DNA from: Atopsyche davidsoni
Taxonomy: Eukaryota; Arthropoda; Insecta; Trichoptera; Hydrobiosidae
DNA length: 64,000 nt
Assembly: GCA_022113835.1 (NCBI GenBank)
Contig: JAILWY010000024.1
Location: forward strand, 7,506,501 to 7,570,500
Direction of reading: 5' to 3'
A program made the position numbers and the translations under genes. Below are positions 13,126 to 28,368 of this stretch, in pieces. How positions within the stretch are numbered: the stretch's first letter is position 1; each line of letters starts with the position of its first letter. Under the pieces are notes generated by a model that made no database searches, was not told the DNA's origin, and saw only the letters and a program-made list of their open reading frames with translations.

Positions 13126-15882
13126 AAGGGGAGTGCACCGGAGTCCCGCAGGGAGTGCGCGAGATTCCGCCGACCTGAAGTGTATACATACCGTCGTGTT
13201 TTGAAAACAAAGACTTGGGAAAATATAAATAATAATGCCAGCTAAATCGCAAGACGCCATAAGTTGTAAACACGCGCCTAAAGCCATTTGTAAAAAAATA
13301 CTGGCGAGTGAAGGGTCTTGGCTCAATATCAAAAGGCTTCTTTTATCCTTTTTTTCAACAAAGTGAAACTAAGAATTAGAACAAAAAGAATCTTTTAACA
13401 AGAGTTAATTAATTTTTAAAACGAACAATATTAAAACTCTGAAAAAGAAAATATCCATTATAAATACACCGACAAATAAAAAATTAACTCCACAAAAATA
13501 TATATTTATTATTAAAAATAATATATTCGAGCGAGTCGATGCATATTTTACCGTGACTAATGCGGACGATTAAAAAATATGAAATGATATATTTGGAGCG
13601 TTATCTTCCCGGGCGGATCGAACGGCAGGTGAATAATTTATGGAGAAATTACCGATGCAGTGGACGGTGTACGTGTACGTGCACCCTCGAGGGGGAAGCC
13701 GGGGACGACAACGCGACCGCCCAGGTGGAAATGCATGTCTTTCGCGGAACACACAAACTGCTTGTTAATAACTAGTTAAGAAAAACTTGCATCTTGCTGA
13801 AATCCGAGTTTGATGATCATTCCTCTACATTATGAAGATATCCCAGAAAGAGTGTTATTATTGGTGTCAAGATATTGATCTACTTTTTGTACATGAAATA
13901 AATAAAATTGAATGACAGTTCAACATATATTTTTTCTGATTTACTATAACGGCGTAGTGTGTAACGAAGCATGGGGTAAAGCAAATTGGGTTATGTGTGC
14001 AAATTGATGTTTGTTTATTGAAGTTTGTAAAAGTGCATTTAATTTCTTCGCATGAATGGTCGATGTGGTCGATAAAGCCACGACTCAGCGTCATTGGGGA
14101 GTATGCGGGGCAACAATTGCGATGTGACACCTGGTCAAGCGGGGGCACTCCGGCGAGCGAGAAGCCCCGCGAGGACACTAAACAAACTTCCTGCTCAAAT
14201 GGAGATGCGACACTTGGGCACTCGTAATTGGGAAAACCTTCAACATTGCAACCACAGCGACAATCTAAACACGCGGACAATCTAAATAAATTACAAATAC
14301 ATACACAATCATAAATATAAAGGTGCTTTTAATATTTTAGCTTCTTATTCCATTTAAATGTGGGCATCTTGATAAAGCACTATTCACGAGGTCAATGGAG
14401 CTGTCTACCGTCAAAAACAGAGACCTAATAATAAATGAGACGTTAAATTTTTGTAAGCGGCGGCCGACGCTAGGCTTTATGTTTTGAGTACAGACGGCAG
14501 GTTAGAAATGAGATTAGATGGCAAGTCTTCCAGAAGGTATATTGTGCGACATTGAGTGTCATTTTAAACCGTTGTTCGTTATGATATATAATTTAATCGC
14601 TTATTTACAGTTACAGTTACGTATCACTATATTTCTTAGCTTAAGCTGTAAGCATAATGTCGTCGAAAAGTCTAAAAAAAAGTTAAAAAAAAGAAGATGG
14701 ACGAGGTTATTAGTATATTTTACGTGAATAAAACATATTTTTTTAGTGCTTTATCTGTTCATTATAGAGAACGTCACTTATCAGTCCTCGTGTAAACCGA
14801 TCAAACATCCTGAAGTTTTGTTGTTGGCAAAACAGTTGTTCGACTGATAACTTGCTGACGTAAACATTTTTGCGGGTCGTATCTATAGTAGAATTTTTAT
14901 CTAACTGAACGAAATATTTGATCGCCCATCACAACATTTTTTTGATTCTACGATCAATTTATTGTGTATTGTGTCCATAAAAGTGTTATAAATAAATACA
15001 TAATCGTTTTCGCGAACCCGGTTTCCAGCAAAGGTTGACGGAGGGGCCGATCGATTTATATATTTTCTAGGTATAAATAACCTAGTGCACCAGCGGCAAA
15101 GCAAGATGAAAGCTCTCGTTATTCTGAATTCTTTATGAGGAAAACGAGAGCCGCGAGGTAATTGGCAGCGGAGTTGTCGCAGCCCGCAACACAACAATAG
15201 ACAACGCGATCCGGTCGCATCCGCAGTAAATATCGCAAAAACATCACGCGCGACTGCGGCACACAAAAAATATGTCGCTATGAATATTAAAAAACATTAA
15301 TGAACCGCTCGGGGGGCGGCCACTGTGTCAGCGGGCGCTACACATGCATGAATTTTAAAATCGCAGAGCAGGTCAGCCGGGAGGCTCCGGGGCGACTCAA
15401 TTATTAATACCTAAATTATAAATCGGGCGCCCCCCGCGATGAATGCTTCATGCGGCAATTAATTACTCCGCGCGCTGGAGTGCGCTACTAAAGTTGTAAT
15501 CTGTTTTTCTAGTGTAAAAGTCGGCGAGGGACGACTGCGTGGCGCTAATGGCCCGCCGAGCTCTGCAATCGTATTCATATTTATGACAATATTAAATCGC
15601 ATGCGGTCCGTGATGCAATTTTGTATTAAAATTTTACAAATGCAATTTCATATATTGAATCAAACTTCGATTACGTGTTATGATTAAAATAGTTTAACCA
15701 TAAAATGTTTAAGTTTATTAACATCTTTGCATTGCACTAGATTGCGCGTACTTCTGACAAAGGGAAACATATCTGCGTATAAACCAAACGTAGGATAGGA
15801 TGCAGTGAAGGATCCAAAAATTCAATCTACATTTAACTAACTCGGAAGATAGATGTCACGTCTGTTGGGAGATCGGCAGCAT

Positions 15883-15937
15883 CAAAATATGATATATATA
15901 TATATATACATCATATTTTGTATATATATATATATAG
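15883..15937. repeat. TA microsatellite inside an inverted repeat
   Basis: CAAAATATGAT at 15883-15893 and its reverse complement at 15910-15920 surround a TA repeat. A second TA tract follows at 15921-15936. Confidence 0.8.
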
Positions 15938-18100
15938 TTATTTATTTTTGCGCTTAGTAAGGACTCACTTGGAATATAGCTTGCAGTGATTGAATAATGA
16001 TATTGCAAATAAAAATTTAAGTGTGAAATCTGATGCAGTAACAGGCAAGTGAATAACACGAGCTTATCTCAAGCTTTGTTGATGGCCTAATAAGATAAAT
16101 ACATACTATGAAAATGAAGTTTACACTTCTCTATACTAATATTACACACAATGAATAATATACAATGGATTTTAGGTACCATTATAATTTATCGTAGATA
16201 CGACTAGGCATTTCAGCCAATGGCAGCATTCATTCTGCCGAGACCGACGTATACGAGTGTGTATATTCGAGCTAATTTTTTGGTAACCAAGTTATATTAC
16301 TGAAAATATCAAAAAGTACAAGACGTATAGAAAGTCTTTGAAAGGAGTACGTTTGCAACATTTAGACTCTATTAAAATAAAAATTAATGATTTAAATACA
16401 AACGCCAAAAGCTGTTACCGTCTACTAATACGCCGACCATAATGCCGCGTCGAGTATAATATGCGGCACGTCGTTTGGCGCGACACGCACCGGTGAAGAT
16501 ATTCCTGAATGCCGTAACATATAGTTGACATTTATATTTGACATTAGCCGGAATCACAAAGGTCGCAGATACGAAGCGTCTTTTCGCACAATAATCGATA
16601 TGCCACGGCAGCGTGTACATCACGCAGGTGCGTCGAGTCGGGCTCGCCTGCCGAGCTCGCCTGCGGGAGTCGGGTTCTGTCGGCCGCTGAGCAGCTTTGC
16701 CTTGCTTTGCTCGACTTTGCACGACGCGTTCATTTGTTGCCGGCGTTTTATCTTTGTAGTGTGCCGCACTCGAGGAACGCTGGTACGGCAGTTTCGCGGA
16801 ATTGCAGTGCGGGGGCCGAGTGCAGCCCGCGGCGGCCGGGTGAGACGAGACGACCCGGCGCCCTCCTAATTGGGGCTCATTACGGACTGCGCTGCGATGG
16901 CTGGGTGCGCTTTTAAAACGGTCAAGTTACCATCAAATCACTAGCTTTAGCACACAGTAAAATCAAAATCGCCCGTTTGTTTAAAATGCAGGCAAACTTA
17001 TCTCGCCGGGCACCGGACTTCCGCCGTCGATCGGTTAAAAAAATTAATTGATGGGCGACTAATTCTCCAGCCTGCTTTTATGTTCGTAGCCATACGATAC
17101 ACTTACTGGAAGTTGCATCGATACTCATATTCCCATAAGTTACTAGAAACTAGCTAAAACTTTGTAACATTGTAATAGAACATGTGAGCAATAAAAATAT
17201 GTCCAAAGCTAGCTCCACTTTGAGGTGTAATTTGAGCAACCTCCGAATAAATTGAATGACCTGCCCCTAGCCAGCGCGACCCTACGTGCAGGCGTGGCGC
17301 TGGCAGACAGGGAGACAACACAAGTGTCAGTTTGTGCAAACAGCGAAAAGTGTTCGGATAACGAGTAACGAGGCGATACCGGCGCCGGCTGGAGGGCTGC
17401 TCGGCGGGACACGTGACAGATGTAGCGGCCGCGGCTGGTGACGCGAGGATGCGATCGATAGGCAACGCACGGATAAATATACGTCCGATTAGTCAACTAT
17501 TGAAAATAATAAAGATTACTCCAATTCTAAATATATAAAATTTAATTATCAGTCTTGTTCCACCACAACATGGATCAAAACATATTCAGCATATACTAGG
17601 TAGCAACTCTTGTCGTAATGCATATAGTAGAATTTACCCCATGCCTAAAGATTTTGACTTCACATACTACAGTGGCAATGAGTGATGGTAAATAAATGGT
17701 CGTTCAATTATAACAATAATGAAGAAATCAACATCATGGTGAATGGAATATATTTATATGCTCCATGTCGGGATGCCTATTGGAATATACTGAATACGAA
17801 ATTGACATTACTTTCGCAATGTATTGTTTTTAATACCAATATATTACTTTCCGGACGCATTTCAGAAAAGCAGTGACATTTCCAAAATGACGATCCACGC
17901 GGATGCTTCGCAGGCCAGGGCGCGAATCTGACATTATAAAAACGACTGCTGGAAAACAAAGCGCCGCCATAAAGCATGCCATCATAATATCTCGTCATGG
18001 AGGCCTTTCGATTTGCCCTATATAGGCAGGCAATTAAACTTTGGAGCGGGGCGCGCGCGCAAAGGGCAGGGGGTGGTGGACCGGGGGTGGATCGGGGGTT

Positions 18101-18133
18101 AGAGCAGGGGCAGAGCAGGGGCAGAGCAGGGCG
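18101..18133. repeat. 11-bp tandem repeat, 3 copies
   Basis: The unit AGAGCAGGGGC is repeated at 18101-18111 and 18112-18122, with a slightly altered third copy at 18123-18133. Confidence 0.85.
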
Positions 18134-21100
18134 GGCGGTCGGCAAAGGCCGCGTGAAGGGCGGCTGACATTCGGGCGTCGAATGTCGCGGGCGCGGAAGC
18201 CGGCGCGAGGGAAGCCGCACAGCAGGAATTGGATTAGAACCTGATACGTCTCGGGAGCGCGAGCGGCCGACACTGCACTAATGGACGAATCGATCTGAGC
18301 GGCGTCGAAGATCGGTTTTCAGTTAAAATAAATTACGTCATTTACAACGCCGGAAGAGCGACAGCAGAGCTACTGTACAGTTGAGCGAACTTTCAAACGC
18401 GATTTGGGATTATTTTTCTTTACAAAATGTCTGCAAGATTAAAACTTAATTCACAAGGATAAAAAAAATCTGACAGAAAACGATTCCATATATGAAAAGA
18501 AGTGATTTATTATTTTGGGTAATATCAAAATTCCCGATTATCCTACCCTAGACAAAGAAGAACTAAGGTTCGAGGTGAGCCTTCAATATTTATTAGCTCT
18601 ATTGTAATACGCTGGACGTCTTAACTCGTTTTGCACAATATGTAAAATTGATTGAAAGAGACGCCGCGGAGAGTGGCCCATGTGCATTTTCATGCGCGAG
18701 TTTAAATTATTAATATCGTCTTGTGCGAAATTTACCTAATTATATTCAATCGAGCTAGCAGAAACACATGGGTATTTTGGGCTATTCGCATTGTTTGGTG
18801 TAACATTGGATTGAGTGATAAGTTTTGTGTTTAGTGGATATAATTTACCCAAAGATAGCTAATGTTATTTTATATAATAAAAAAAATGCAATATTTATGC
18901 ATACTTTTTAACAAACTATTTGAATCACTATATAGAACAATAATCGCAAAGAAGTTAATAAACTTCTGCAGCGGGAATCGGCATGAAAATTTCAATATCT
19001 CATAAAGTAATTAAATTCATTACACCTTGGCTCAAATTGCAATTTCAGGTTCAGAATCAAAACAGCATTGGGTCAAAGTGAGCGAGTTTAGGGCTTGCAT
19101 TTTTAAAGTTTTTCCAATATGTTCTTATGTTTGCGGAGGGAGGTGGCCGAGGGTGGCGCGAGGGATGAAAATGGCAAATTAAATGTCGCAGAGAAGGAGC
19201 AACTTCTCGCAGGGAAGGAGTTCGAACAAAAGTGGTCACTGCGGCCGAATAAAGGAGCGCGGCCGGCAAATCTCCCGGGCTTTCATTTCCATTCTGTTTG
19301 GCCAGATGAGAATTCCGTGTTTACTCGCAGGATTTACAGCCAACACACTGCGCGGAGGGGGCGGGTAATGCGCGCACGTTGCTGTACGGCTGAGTCTTAT
19401 ATTTGTGGAATAGGGGATGTTCAAGTTTTAATTGCATTCTGAAGCCGATGCGAGTGCGCAACAGTGCGTCGGGTTCCTGAATAATGATTTTTATAAAGTA
19501 TAAAAACGGACATTGTACTTAATCATGTCAAATCTAGCTCGAAAAGTCGATCGGTTCAACAAAAAAAATTCATTCATTCAGACCGATCGTTATAATATTC
19601 AGTAGACGAGAAGATGATAACGCAGGACTGCGAGTTCGTGAAGGGTCAAACTATCGAAAGTCTTCTTCTCGTCACGCTGTGCGCGCGCAAAAACTCGGTC
19701 CCCGAAACAAGCCGGCCTGCCGATAGCAGCTAGCGGCACTCGCTGACCTGCCGCAGCCCCCGGGCGCCGTGAGAAGCCGCGAGAAGCAAAAACCTGGGCC
19801 CGCGCCGTCTTTTTCCGGAGGAAAAAGTTTTCGCCGCTCTGGGAGTGCAAGAAGCCGCGCCGCCCGAACATGTCCGGACAGTTTTTGCGCCGCGCTTCCC
19901 ACGGCGACTGTTTGCCGTCGCGGTTCATCGCCGCTGTCACCTCCTCGCGCCTGGAGCGGTGCACCGACCGACTGTTACAGCACTGGAGATTATATTTATG
20001 TTTTTAAATAAATATAACAAAATAGTGAACGAATTGTTATTTTTTAATAATTATGAACAACGAAATAAGTATTTTCTTTCCAAAAATTTTAGAATCACAC
20101 CTGTAGATAAAAAGCACTTGGGATTTTGGTTCTGCTCTAAGGAAATATCTAGCACGATATAGTAGGATAATTTTTATTTTATTCATTCTATTTCAGTTAC
20201 TATAAATACGTAATTAACTTTTTTAAAGATTCCTGCGGTGGGTGCGACGTTTTGGTTACGGTCATTTTTGAATTCCCCCAAAAATGATCTGAAAAGATTC
20301 TCAATGGATTCATTAAATAAAAATCGAGCGAGTCATTGAGAGCGGGTGTGTGAGATTCCGCAGTAACGATAGGTCGCTCGCGATGGCGTGCGCGCCGCCA
20401 GTATCGGGGGCGGGCTCTCCGCGGCCGGCCGTTCCCGACTTTCTGAACGACGATGCTTTAAAAGTCAGTCGAGCGATATTAACGCAAACATTACGAAATA
20501 TTTAGCGATTCTCAGCCGAAAACCCTCGCGCAATGACACGAAAAGGATCATATTTATTCTGCTCGGAAAATAGATATTTCGAAGTGAGTACGCGGGTGTA
20601 TCTTCTAAATAAGAATACAAAATGATTAGGTACAATTCCAACTCGTAATCCGATTATCATTATAGGTATTAGCGTTTGAAATACAGCGCAAATAAAGCTC
20701 CGAAATTCAAAATAAATTAATAGAAGCTAACGCAGTTGATTTGTTTTGCTGAGAGATTCGAGCAGAGCATTACTGAGCTAGATTAAAATCTGAAAGAATA
20801 CTCTCGACCTGCGAGCCGAGCGTTTGAAATGGATGGGAAAATCGCGATGCGATCCGTCCGAGTCGCAAACGACGCGAGCCTCTGAATTTTCTCACAATCA
20901 ACACGCGTCGGTTAATTTTTTAATAAGCGTAATGACACTTCGGCGATGGTCGCGGGCGAGGAGGCCCGGCCGCTGCTGCTACTGTTGCCGCCGCCGTCCC
21001 CGCACCGCGGTTTACAACGCCAATCAAGATCACGTGTAGGTGGACCGACGAACTTTATCGAAGCTTTGCATAGAATGCACTCAGTAGCATTATAATATTG

Positions 21101-21750
21101 GCAAACAAATAAAATAACGGTCGTAAATATTTACAATGGCACAACGGCGATTGCATCTATGATGTCGGTGAATTGATTTTAATTTTAGAATTCACTGTAG
21201 AAAAGATTTTTCAATCGGATATATGCGATTTACTGCATTATTGTTTTGAAATAATGAAATTACTCAACGCGCGACTGTCATAGTAAATAATAAAATCGAA
21301 ATATTCGAAACAAAGCGTGTGATTTCAGCACTGCATTAATTAAAGCAGCCAGGGGCGCTCCTCGCATCTGCAAATCGCGAAAAATTAATACTTCAACTAA
21401 ACTGGCAAAAAAAAACCCGTAAATGGGGTTGGGGGGGGGGGGGAGACAAGGACGTTCCGGAAAGCAATTTTATTTAACAGGACTTGCATACACAGCCGCC
21501 TTTTTGAAAGACACCAGGTTTGCGACATTACTGAATACGAATAGCACATGATATAAACTATTGTCTTATACGAATACATGCTATTGAACAGAATCTGTAC
21601 TTATACAAATATCGTATACTGTTTCGTGGAGACGTTTGGAATACGAGGTAGGATTACGTCCTGCCAGAGTTCAAGCGAAGCGGTGGGTTTCCCACCCTGC
21701 AGGGACAAAAAGACGAGACAGCGACAGCACGGAGCCGCTGCAGGCGCGAG

Positions 21751-21790
21751 GTGACGCGGGGAGACGCGGGGAGACGCGGGGTGACGCGGG
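21751..21790. repeat. 10-bp tandem repeat, 4 copies
   Basis: The unit GWGACGCGGG occurs four times back to back within a CpG-rich island. Confidence 0.85.
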
Positions 21791-23510
21791 GCGACAATGC
21801 GGGGTACGTGTGCCTCGCGTGCGGCGGAGGAATGCAAAAACCTGGATTAATTATCACTCTGCGAGTTGTCTCGTATGAACCGTGGGAAGATGCGTAAACC
21901 GGCGTAGAGTGCATCCGTCGACAGTGTTTACTACCGGGCTCTGATTCAATTGCTAGTTTGTATGTGCCATTACGCGGTGTGCATTCAAGATGATAAGATA
22001 AATAAAAACATGTACGATTTTAGCTCATAAGCGGTCTAAAGGTTTTATGACTTTCGAAATGATGGAGATCGATCCGGTGAATGAAAACTAAAGGCCATAG
22101 TCCGGAGAAACCTCGCTAGATTACGGAGACGGTAAAACATTGTTCACAAATATTGAGGTAACTCCGCCAGAAGAGGATATCCAAGCTGATTACCCCGATG
22201 AAATAGCAGGAAAAGTCGTGAGTCGGATGCAAAGCGACCGGATCTACTCGATCGCGAAAGCGACAACGATCATCGGCCTCGAAACTCGACTGACCCGTGG
22301 CGTAGCTAAAGAATATGTTTCGAGTTTGTGGGAGAGTTTGGCGTTTGGTCGAACAGACGACAGCTACGGGAGTGTCGGGAAAATCAATGCGAGGGAGCGC
22401 CGACGGCCGGAGACACCTGACAGGCGGGCGGGGCGCGAGGCCGGCGGGGCGCGGCGGTAATTTTAGGAACGGCGTTGAAAGCGACGCGGCACCCCGCGCC
22501 CCGCTTCGCTTGCCCACTCCCAGAAAACTGTAAAAGCGCTGCGTGATGGCCGTCACGCTCGAAAATAGACTTCAGGGAATTATGATACTTACATGAAATA
22601 ATAGTCTTTGACGTCAGTGTTTTGAAAACAGATGGAAAATTAGATAAGCCGACATACCTGAAACAAAGAAATTTTAAAGAATAAATACAAATTATATTCG
22701 GTAAGATGGCAAAGTTTCTGCGGTCCAGTGGGAGGTAAAGCGGACGGGCGAGCGGGCGGGGCCGCGGAGCGCTGGCGGCCGACAGGACCTCGCCGAGCTC
22801 GCGTTGGTGCGGAGGCAGGTTTCTTTCACTTTTCCAATCCGCTCGCTCGCGCTCAGGTCCAGGACCCATTCACAAAGTAAATATAAATTTTATCATTCAC
22901 CTCAGAGCCAGCTTAGATACGAAGACTGCTTTTGTTATCACAGCGCCGAAACCCCACCCGAAATACGAGTAAGTAAACTAAAATAGTTAATATCCATAAA
23001 GAGTTCAAACCCTCCGCAGTTTACTTTCAGCAGCCATACCTTCCGCAGCCGAGAACTTCTCGTGCTGACTACAGGGTTAAAGGTTTTCTACTCAGTGTGC
23101 TCAAATCGCTGAGCTGGCAGCTTGCTATTTGTATTAGACGCTGGCTCGCATAACTAGAGTGAGGAATTAGTTTTTAAATATGAACAGTCCACAGATCAGC
23201 GATACGCTGCTCGTCGAGCGCAGAGAAGGGCCGGGGTGAGTGAGTACTCAAGTAGTAGTAATAATATATCCCTCCGCATAGGCGTCTTCATAAAAACGCG
23301 TAATAAAAAGCGTAAAAGCATTCGGCAAAACGAATAACCCTTCAAGCTATCGAATCTTCGCATTCCGCACTAATGCGACATCAAACGCACGCATCAGGGG
23401 CGCGCACGGGCTCCGAGGAGTCAGCCACTTCACAATAATAATTTTCGCTGAAATTCCGCGAGTCGCGAATGTGAATTTAATGCGGCGCGATAATGGGCGG
23501 CCGGCGGCAG

Positions 23511-23557
23511 GGACGAGGGCGGGGACGAGGGCGGGGACGAGGGCGGGGACGGGGCGG
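23511..23557. repeat. 12-bp tandem repeat, about 3.9 copies
   Basis: GGACGAGGGCGG is exactly repeated at 23511-23522, 23523-23534 and 23535-23546, with a partial fourth copy. On the minus strand it reads as an Ala-Leu-Val-Pro repeat, which should not be taken as a protein. Confidence 0.9.
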
Positions 23558-26500
23558 CGAGCACCTGATGTAGAGCCGACACATGACAAGCTATCGAATG
23601 CCGAGGACGACTCCACTCGCGTCCGTCATCGCCGCCGGGTGGCTTTGAGCGGAGACGGGCGAGTGACGGAGGGCGGCCGAGGGGCGAGTGCTGGCGCTTA
23701 GATCACCGTAATCGCCCGGCCTGGGGTTTCAAATAGTATTTAACGGAATATCAACATGCGAGGATTCAGGCAGACAGATAGGATTTGGCAGATGTCGTCG
23801 GCGCACTTATTTTCTTAAGTGTTAAACCTCGTCATGTTATAATTGATCAAATAATCAAAACATGTCGCTGGTTAGCACCCGAGAAAATTAGTCTGTTCAG
23901 GTGGACATTATCGCATGGTTCAATTTACAATAAATCAATTAAATATAATATACAAAATGCAAAGTCGAGTGCTCGATAAAGTCTTTTGTGCTTTCAAACA
24001 GACTTTCAACCTCTCTCAATTTACAGTCGATTCCGAGAGGTTAGCGCGAATAACGAATTCAGTAGAAAACTATGACATCCGTTTGTTTAAATCCCTACGA
24101 TGAAATCGCACGTCTCGGCGTCTTTTCATAAAACAAAAATCTCCAAGCACTTCTTGCGCGCATTGCGTCTAAAAGCTTCGAAATGCGACGTTTAAATATT
24201 GAATGCAAGGAGTGAGCTGAGCCGCTGCAGCGCCGCGGGTCCCGCCCGGCCCGCTCTGACGCCCGTCACTCTCGGGCGACACGGGAAGACGCGAGGCGGA
24301 GCAGGTCGGGATCAGATGGGGCAGGTGAATAGGCCGGTGGACCTCATCCAAAAACATAATGTATAGATATTACGGACGCCAAATAATGTAGAGCGGATAG
24401 CGGTTATTTATTGTAGTCCTTTATTTGCGTGCTGCAGTGGATAATTTTTTTTTTTAAATGAATGCTAAGTATTTAAGACGAGGAAAACACTTCAATGGGG
24501 CATAATGAGTTTGTTCGAGCCAGTGATAGATTTGAACACGGGCCAGGCGACAGCGGTATGGGAATTTTTGATCAACAGTATGAATAGACGAGTTTCCCGC
24601 GAGGCGGTTGCCAACGGTCACCCGAGGGTGAGCTCGCCCACGAGTATTGTCTTCAGCAGCGCTGTCATGCACAATGCCGGGGGACTGATGGGCGACTCGA
24701 CTCCGGGGCGGGAAGGGGCGGGAGTCGCTCGAGTCGCAATATCGAGACATTTTAAAACGAAATAAATCCGCACCGGGTAAATCGACATTATCGAGTAACC
24801 CGAAACATGGACATAATATAATGCTTATCAAATTATAAATTTGAAAAAAGCATACGATATTACAAAAGTCTAAGATTGAACGAGTTATTTCCTTCACAGA
24901 AGTGGGGCAGCGCTCACAACAAGCGTTCCATCACGGCCCCGGATATTTCTGCTCCCGGCGAACGGTATTTCAGAATAAACAGAAAGAATGTGTCGCGCCC
25001 GCGAGCAGCCGCCCTGACCCGATGCCGCCGAGCCGTCACCGCGATCGACGTGCGCCGCAGGAGCCGCGCGTGACACCCTCGCGGGCGCGGGACGTCAGCC
25101 GTCCCGTCATTTTTTGAGACAGACTGTCGCTCGGCGTATCTGCCGCGCCATTACCGCCCGTAACTCGACGTATGCTCGGAGATAAAATATTCAGTCAGGA
25201 GGCGGCGCGTGGAAATAAGAAATACATTTAATACTACTTAGTTCGGTAATGCGGCTCGCGAGATGACGCCGACTCGAGCGGAGGGAGTAGAGGGGCGGCG
25301 GGGCGCCTCCCCGTGAAGGGTCGTCAGGCGGGGTTCGGCAGGGGACACTGCACGCATGCACCGGCCGTAGAAAGGAACGGTTATCGATAAACCCGCGATT
25401 TAATTTTTGAATATCGCCCTCGGGGTACCGTGGAACAGAATAATCACAGATTGGATGGGTTACTTTTTTCTGAGGGTATTCTGAGAACTGAATAAATTGA
25501 GCGATTGACTTTCGCAGCCGGGGCGGAGACTTCGTTAGCTCCGAAAGACGCTCATTGAGTTCAAACATTTAAAAAATATAAATAATCGAATACAGGACAA
25601 TACGTTTCTGTTAAAAAATGCTTCCAACGAAGCCAAAATATATAAATAAAAAATAAAAAAAATGGCTTTACATTTCAATAATGCGCGAAATTATAACAAG
25701 TCTACATGAGAAAAAGTAAGCTCGTTTGGTATGACACCCCAGATCTCGTAAGGCCGTGCGCGCTAATGGACCGGCAGGCGCTGTCGACCTGCCGCGCGTA
25801 ACAGGCCTAGTTTGCGATTCGAAAAGGAAAATTGGATTAAAACCGTACGGCCTCCGGGTTCACAGATTTATAAAAGAATATCTCGCGTCGCAGAGTGAAA
25901 TCTGTGGACGCATTTCTTCCCCGCCGGGATAAACCTCGGCCGGGAAGAAAAAACTTTCGGGCCTCACAGTGAATAAATAAAATATACCGCCGAAGAAGGC
26001 GTCCGCGTAATGGAAAAAATGAGACGATAATGTCTGAACAAAGCTCAGCACTCCACCCGGCGCCCGGAACAATGGCCGGCCGGCCGGGAGACAAGTTCCA
26101 GTTATGAGGACAGAGTTTAAGGATGCGTTTTGTTCGCCGGGGAGGGGAGGCAGGGGGGCACGCCTTGCCCGAGTTCCGCCCGGGGTGGGCCTTGCGGGAC
26201 TCTATATATTGCCGATACTAGGAGTGCTAGCCCAGACTGACGTCGTCCTCAGATATCGCAATGGTCGTCGGCAGAACTCACTGGCCGCTGGCATTTAACG
26301 GGCTCGGCATCAACACGACTACTCTTCTACCGACGACCACAAATACATATATATTAAATAGGAATGGTGATATACATAAAACTACTACTTTATTTTATAA
26401 GTTTTCGTCACAAATCAGCAAAATATTTATTCCTTGAAAATTTAAATCTAATATAAAAAATCATGGTCACGACGTTGATTGTCGGTCATGGTATTGTTAA

Positions 26501-27735
26501 ATTGATTTGTGCAAATAAAATGACCGAGTAATATGCGCCGCCGGCAGTGGCTCGAGGTTGGAAATCGTGTCATAGGAAGTCGCACCACATTCTTAGTCGA
26601 AAAGAGACTGAGAAGATAAAGCCCTTACAATATACTTAATTTTCTGGCTTTGTGTTAAAGGTGCAATATGTTTGATGGTTGTCTATATTTCTAAGCCTAA
26701 AGGAGAAACGATTATAAACGAAAAAAAAAATCAAAAAATCTGCACGAGCGGAAGCGGGTGTCCGCCCCGGAGCCGCGAGACACAGGGGATGCGATCTCGG
26801 CCCGCACGCACCCCCGACACCAGAGCGTTTTAATGATCTATCAAAAATACGTCTCATCAGAAGCATCACGTAAGTCATCTACTTCTACAGTGGGCGTATT
26901 CGTAAAATGTAAATATAATCTGAAGTTTTGAGAAGGCACGGTTTTTATAGCCAAGTAAGTGTGTCGTGAAAATTTAAAGAGACAGAGATCCGAAGATAGA
27001 CCCGAGATCAATATACCGAACGGTTATGAGAGATCCTCGAAGCTAAATAAATAATCGGGCGTTCTGTGAACTTTGAATCGAGCGAACTCTACCCTCGGGG
27101 AACTGATTGTGGACACTATGTCCTAGCGGCTGATGCAATTATAGGGTTCATATTTGATACTATGCGGTTAAAATGAGCTGTTATACTCGTGATAAGTAAA
27201 AATCAATAATGCAACCGCAAAAGGATTTATCTCACTATTTATTGATAGTAAAAAAATTATATCTACTAACTCAAATAAAGATAAAATAACAAATAAGCAC
27301 GAAAATACTAAATAATACTAACAAATATGCAGATGCGCCCAAAGTGATGATGCTTTGCGGATGACTGACATTTATTGATATAGGAATAAAGATTATTCAG
27401 TTACATCAGTTCTGTGTAGATTAGTGCTGTATTAAATCAGAGCTGTATTTATTCTTAACCTAACTAGTACACTAGTTTGAAAATACATTTGCATACTTTT
27501 TGAATGAATTATAATGGAATGAAACAAAGAGAATATCGAATTAATGTAACATTAACAAATGAGCAACTTTTATTTCGAGGGAGTACTACCACGAATAAAT
27601 GTAAAGGATTCTTTTTAGCATAGGCGATTTTATGCGTTGCGTTTGTTAGTCTGACATCGGTATACGTAACTCGCGGCTACTTAATTATCTGAAAAAGTGC
27701 AAGTCGCGTCTGTACAGGCGAGCTTCCACCCCAGG

Positions 27736-27771
27736 GGCGAGGCGGGCGAGGCGGGCGAGGCGGGCGAGGCG
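27736..27771. repeat. 9-bp tandem repeat, 4 copies
   Basis: GGCGAGGCG is repeated four times exactly. A CCCACC-rich tract follows at 27837-27870. Confidence 0.9.
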
Positions 27772-28340
27772 GCCGGTGCAGCGCGGGGAGGCCGCAAATA
27801 GCGCGGCGCGTGACGCACAGCGTGCAGCGAGGCGGGGCCGCCCACCGCCCACCACCCACCACCCACCGGCCGCCTTGCACAACGCCGTGACTCACGCGCC
27901 CAGGTGAGGCAGACCGCCCGGCTGGCCTATTGTCGCCCGCCAGGGTGCACACGGCTGCACGGATTATCTCACACTTGCCCTGAATTCAGACTCCAAATTA
28001 AAAATAACCACATTGCTCATCGCACGCTCATCGCACGCTCGCGCGCCGATTCGAACTCTTCGTATTGCAAAGGACCTGGCAAATCACTCAGATGTTGATG
28101 AACATACTTCCTATTTTTCAGAACCTATTCTATGATTACTCTCTTTATTCTAGTTATTTGGAATGAAGGTTCAATGTACATTTTTTTGTATACAGTATAC
28201 AAAGAGAATCTATATAAAAAAGTAGTATTCAAACTTAAGACATGCAAAGCTGCTAGTGTAAAATATTTAGCAGAAAGTACAATTGCGAAAAAAAAACGCG
28301 AGAGGGTCGAATAAGTGCAGTGTACTCAAGGTGATGAAGG

Positions 28341-28368
28341 AGTCGGGAGTCGGGAGTCGGGAGTCGAG
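28341..28368. repeat. 7-bp tandem repeat, 4 copies
   Basis: AGTCGGG is repeated three times, with a fourth altered copy (AGTCGAG). Confidence 0.9.

Larger units (their letters stand above)
12301..21050. other. Non-coding DNA, alternating AT-rich and CpG-rich islands
   Basis: CpG-rich islands lie at about 12240-12500, 13020-13170, 14460-14490, 15300-15560, 16590-16890, 17260-17470, 18040-18320, 19120-19400, 19690-19970, 20330-20460 and 20810-21030. AT-rich blocks lie between them, for example 12550-12700, 13340-13560, 14570-14760, 15580-15720 and 18830-19040. No open frame in this stretch shows a recognisable domain, and none shows paired splice sites around a domain. Confidence 0.5.

Noticed and set aside
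22116..22869. Overlapping 146- and 161-codon open frames
   Set aside because: Arginine/proline-rich translations typical of GC-rich non-coding DNA, on both strands at once.
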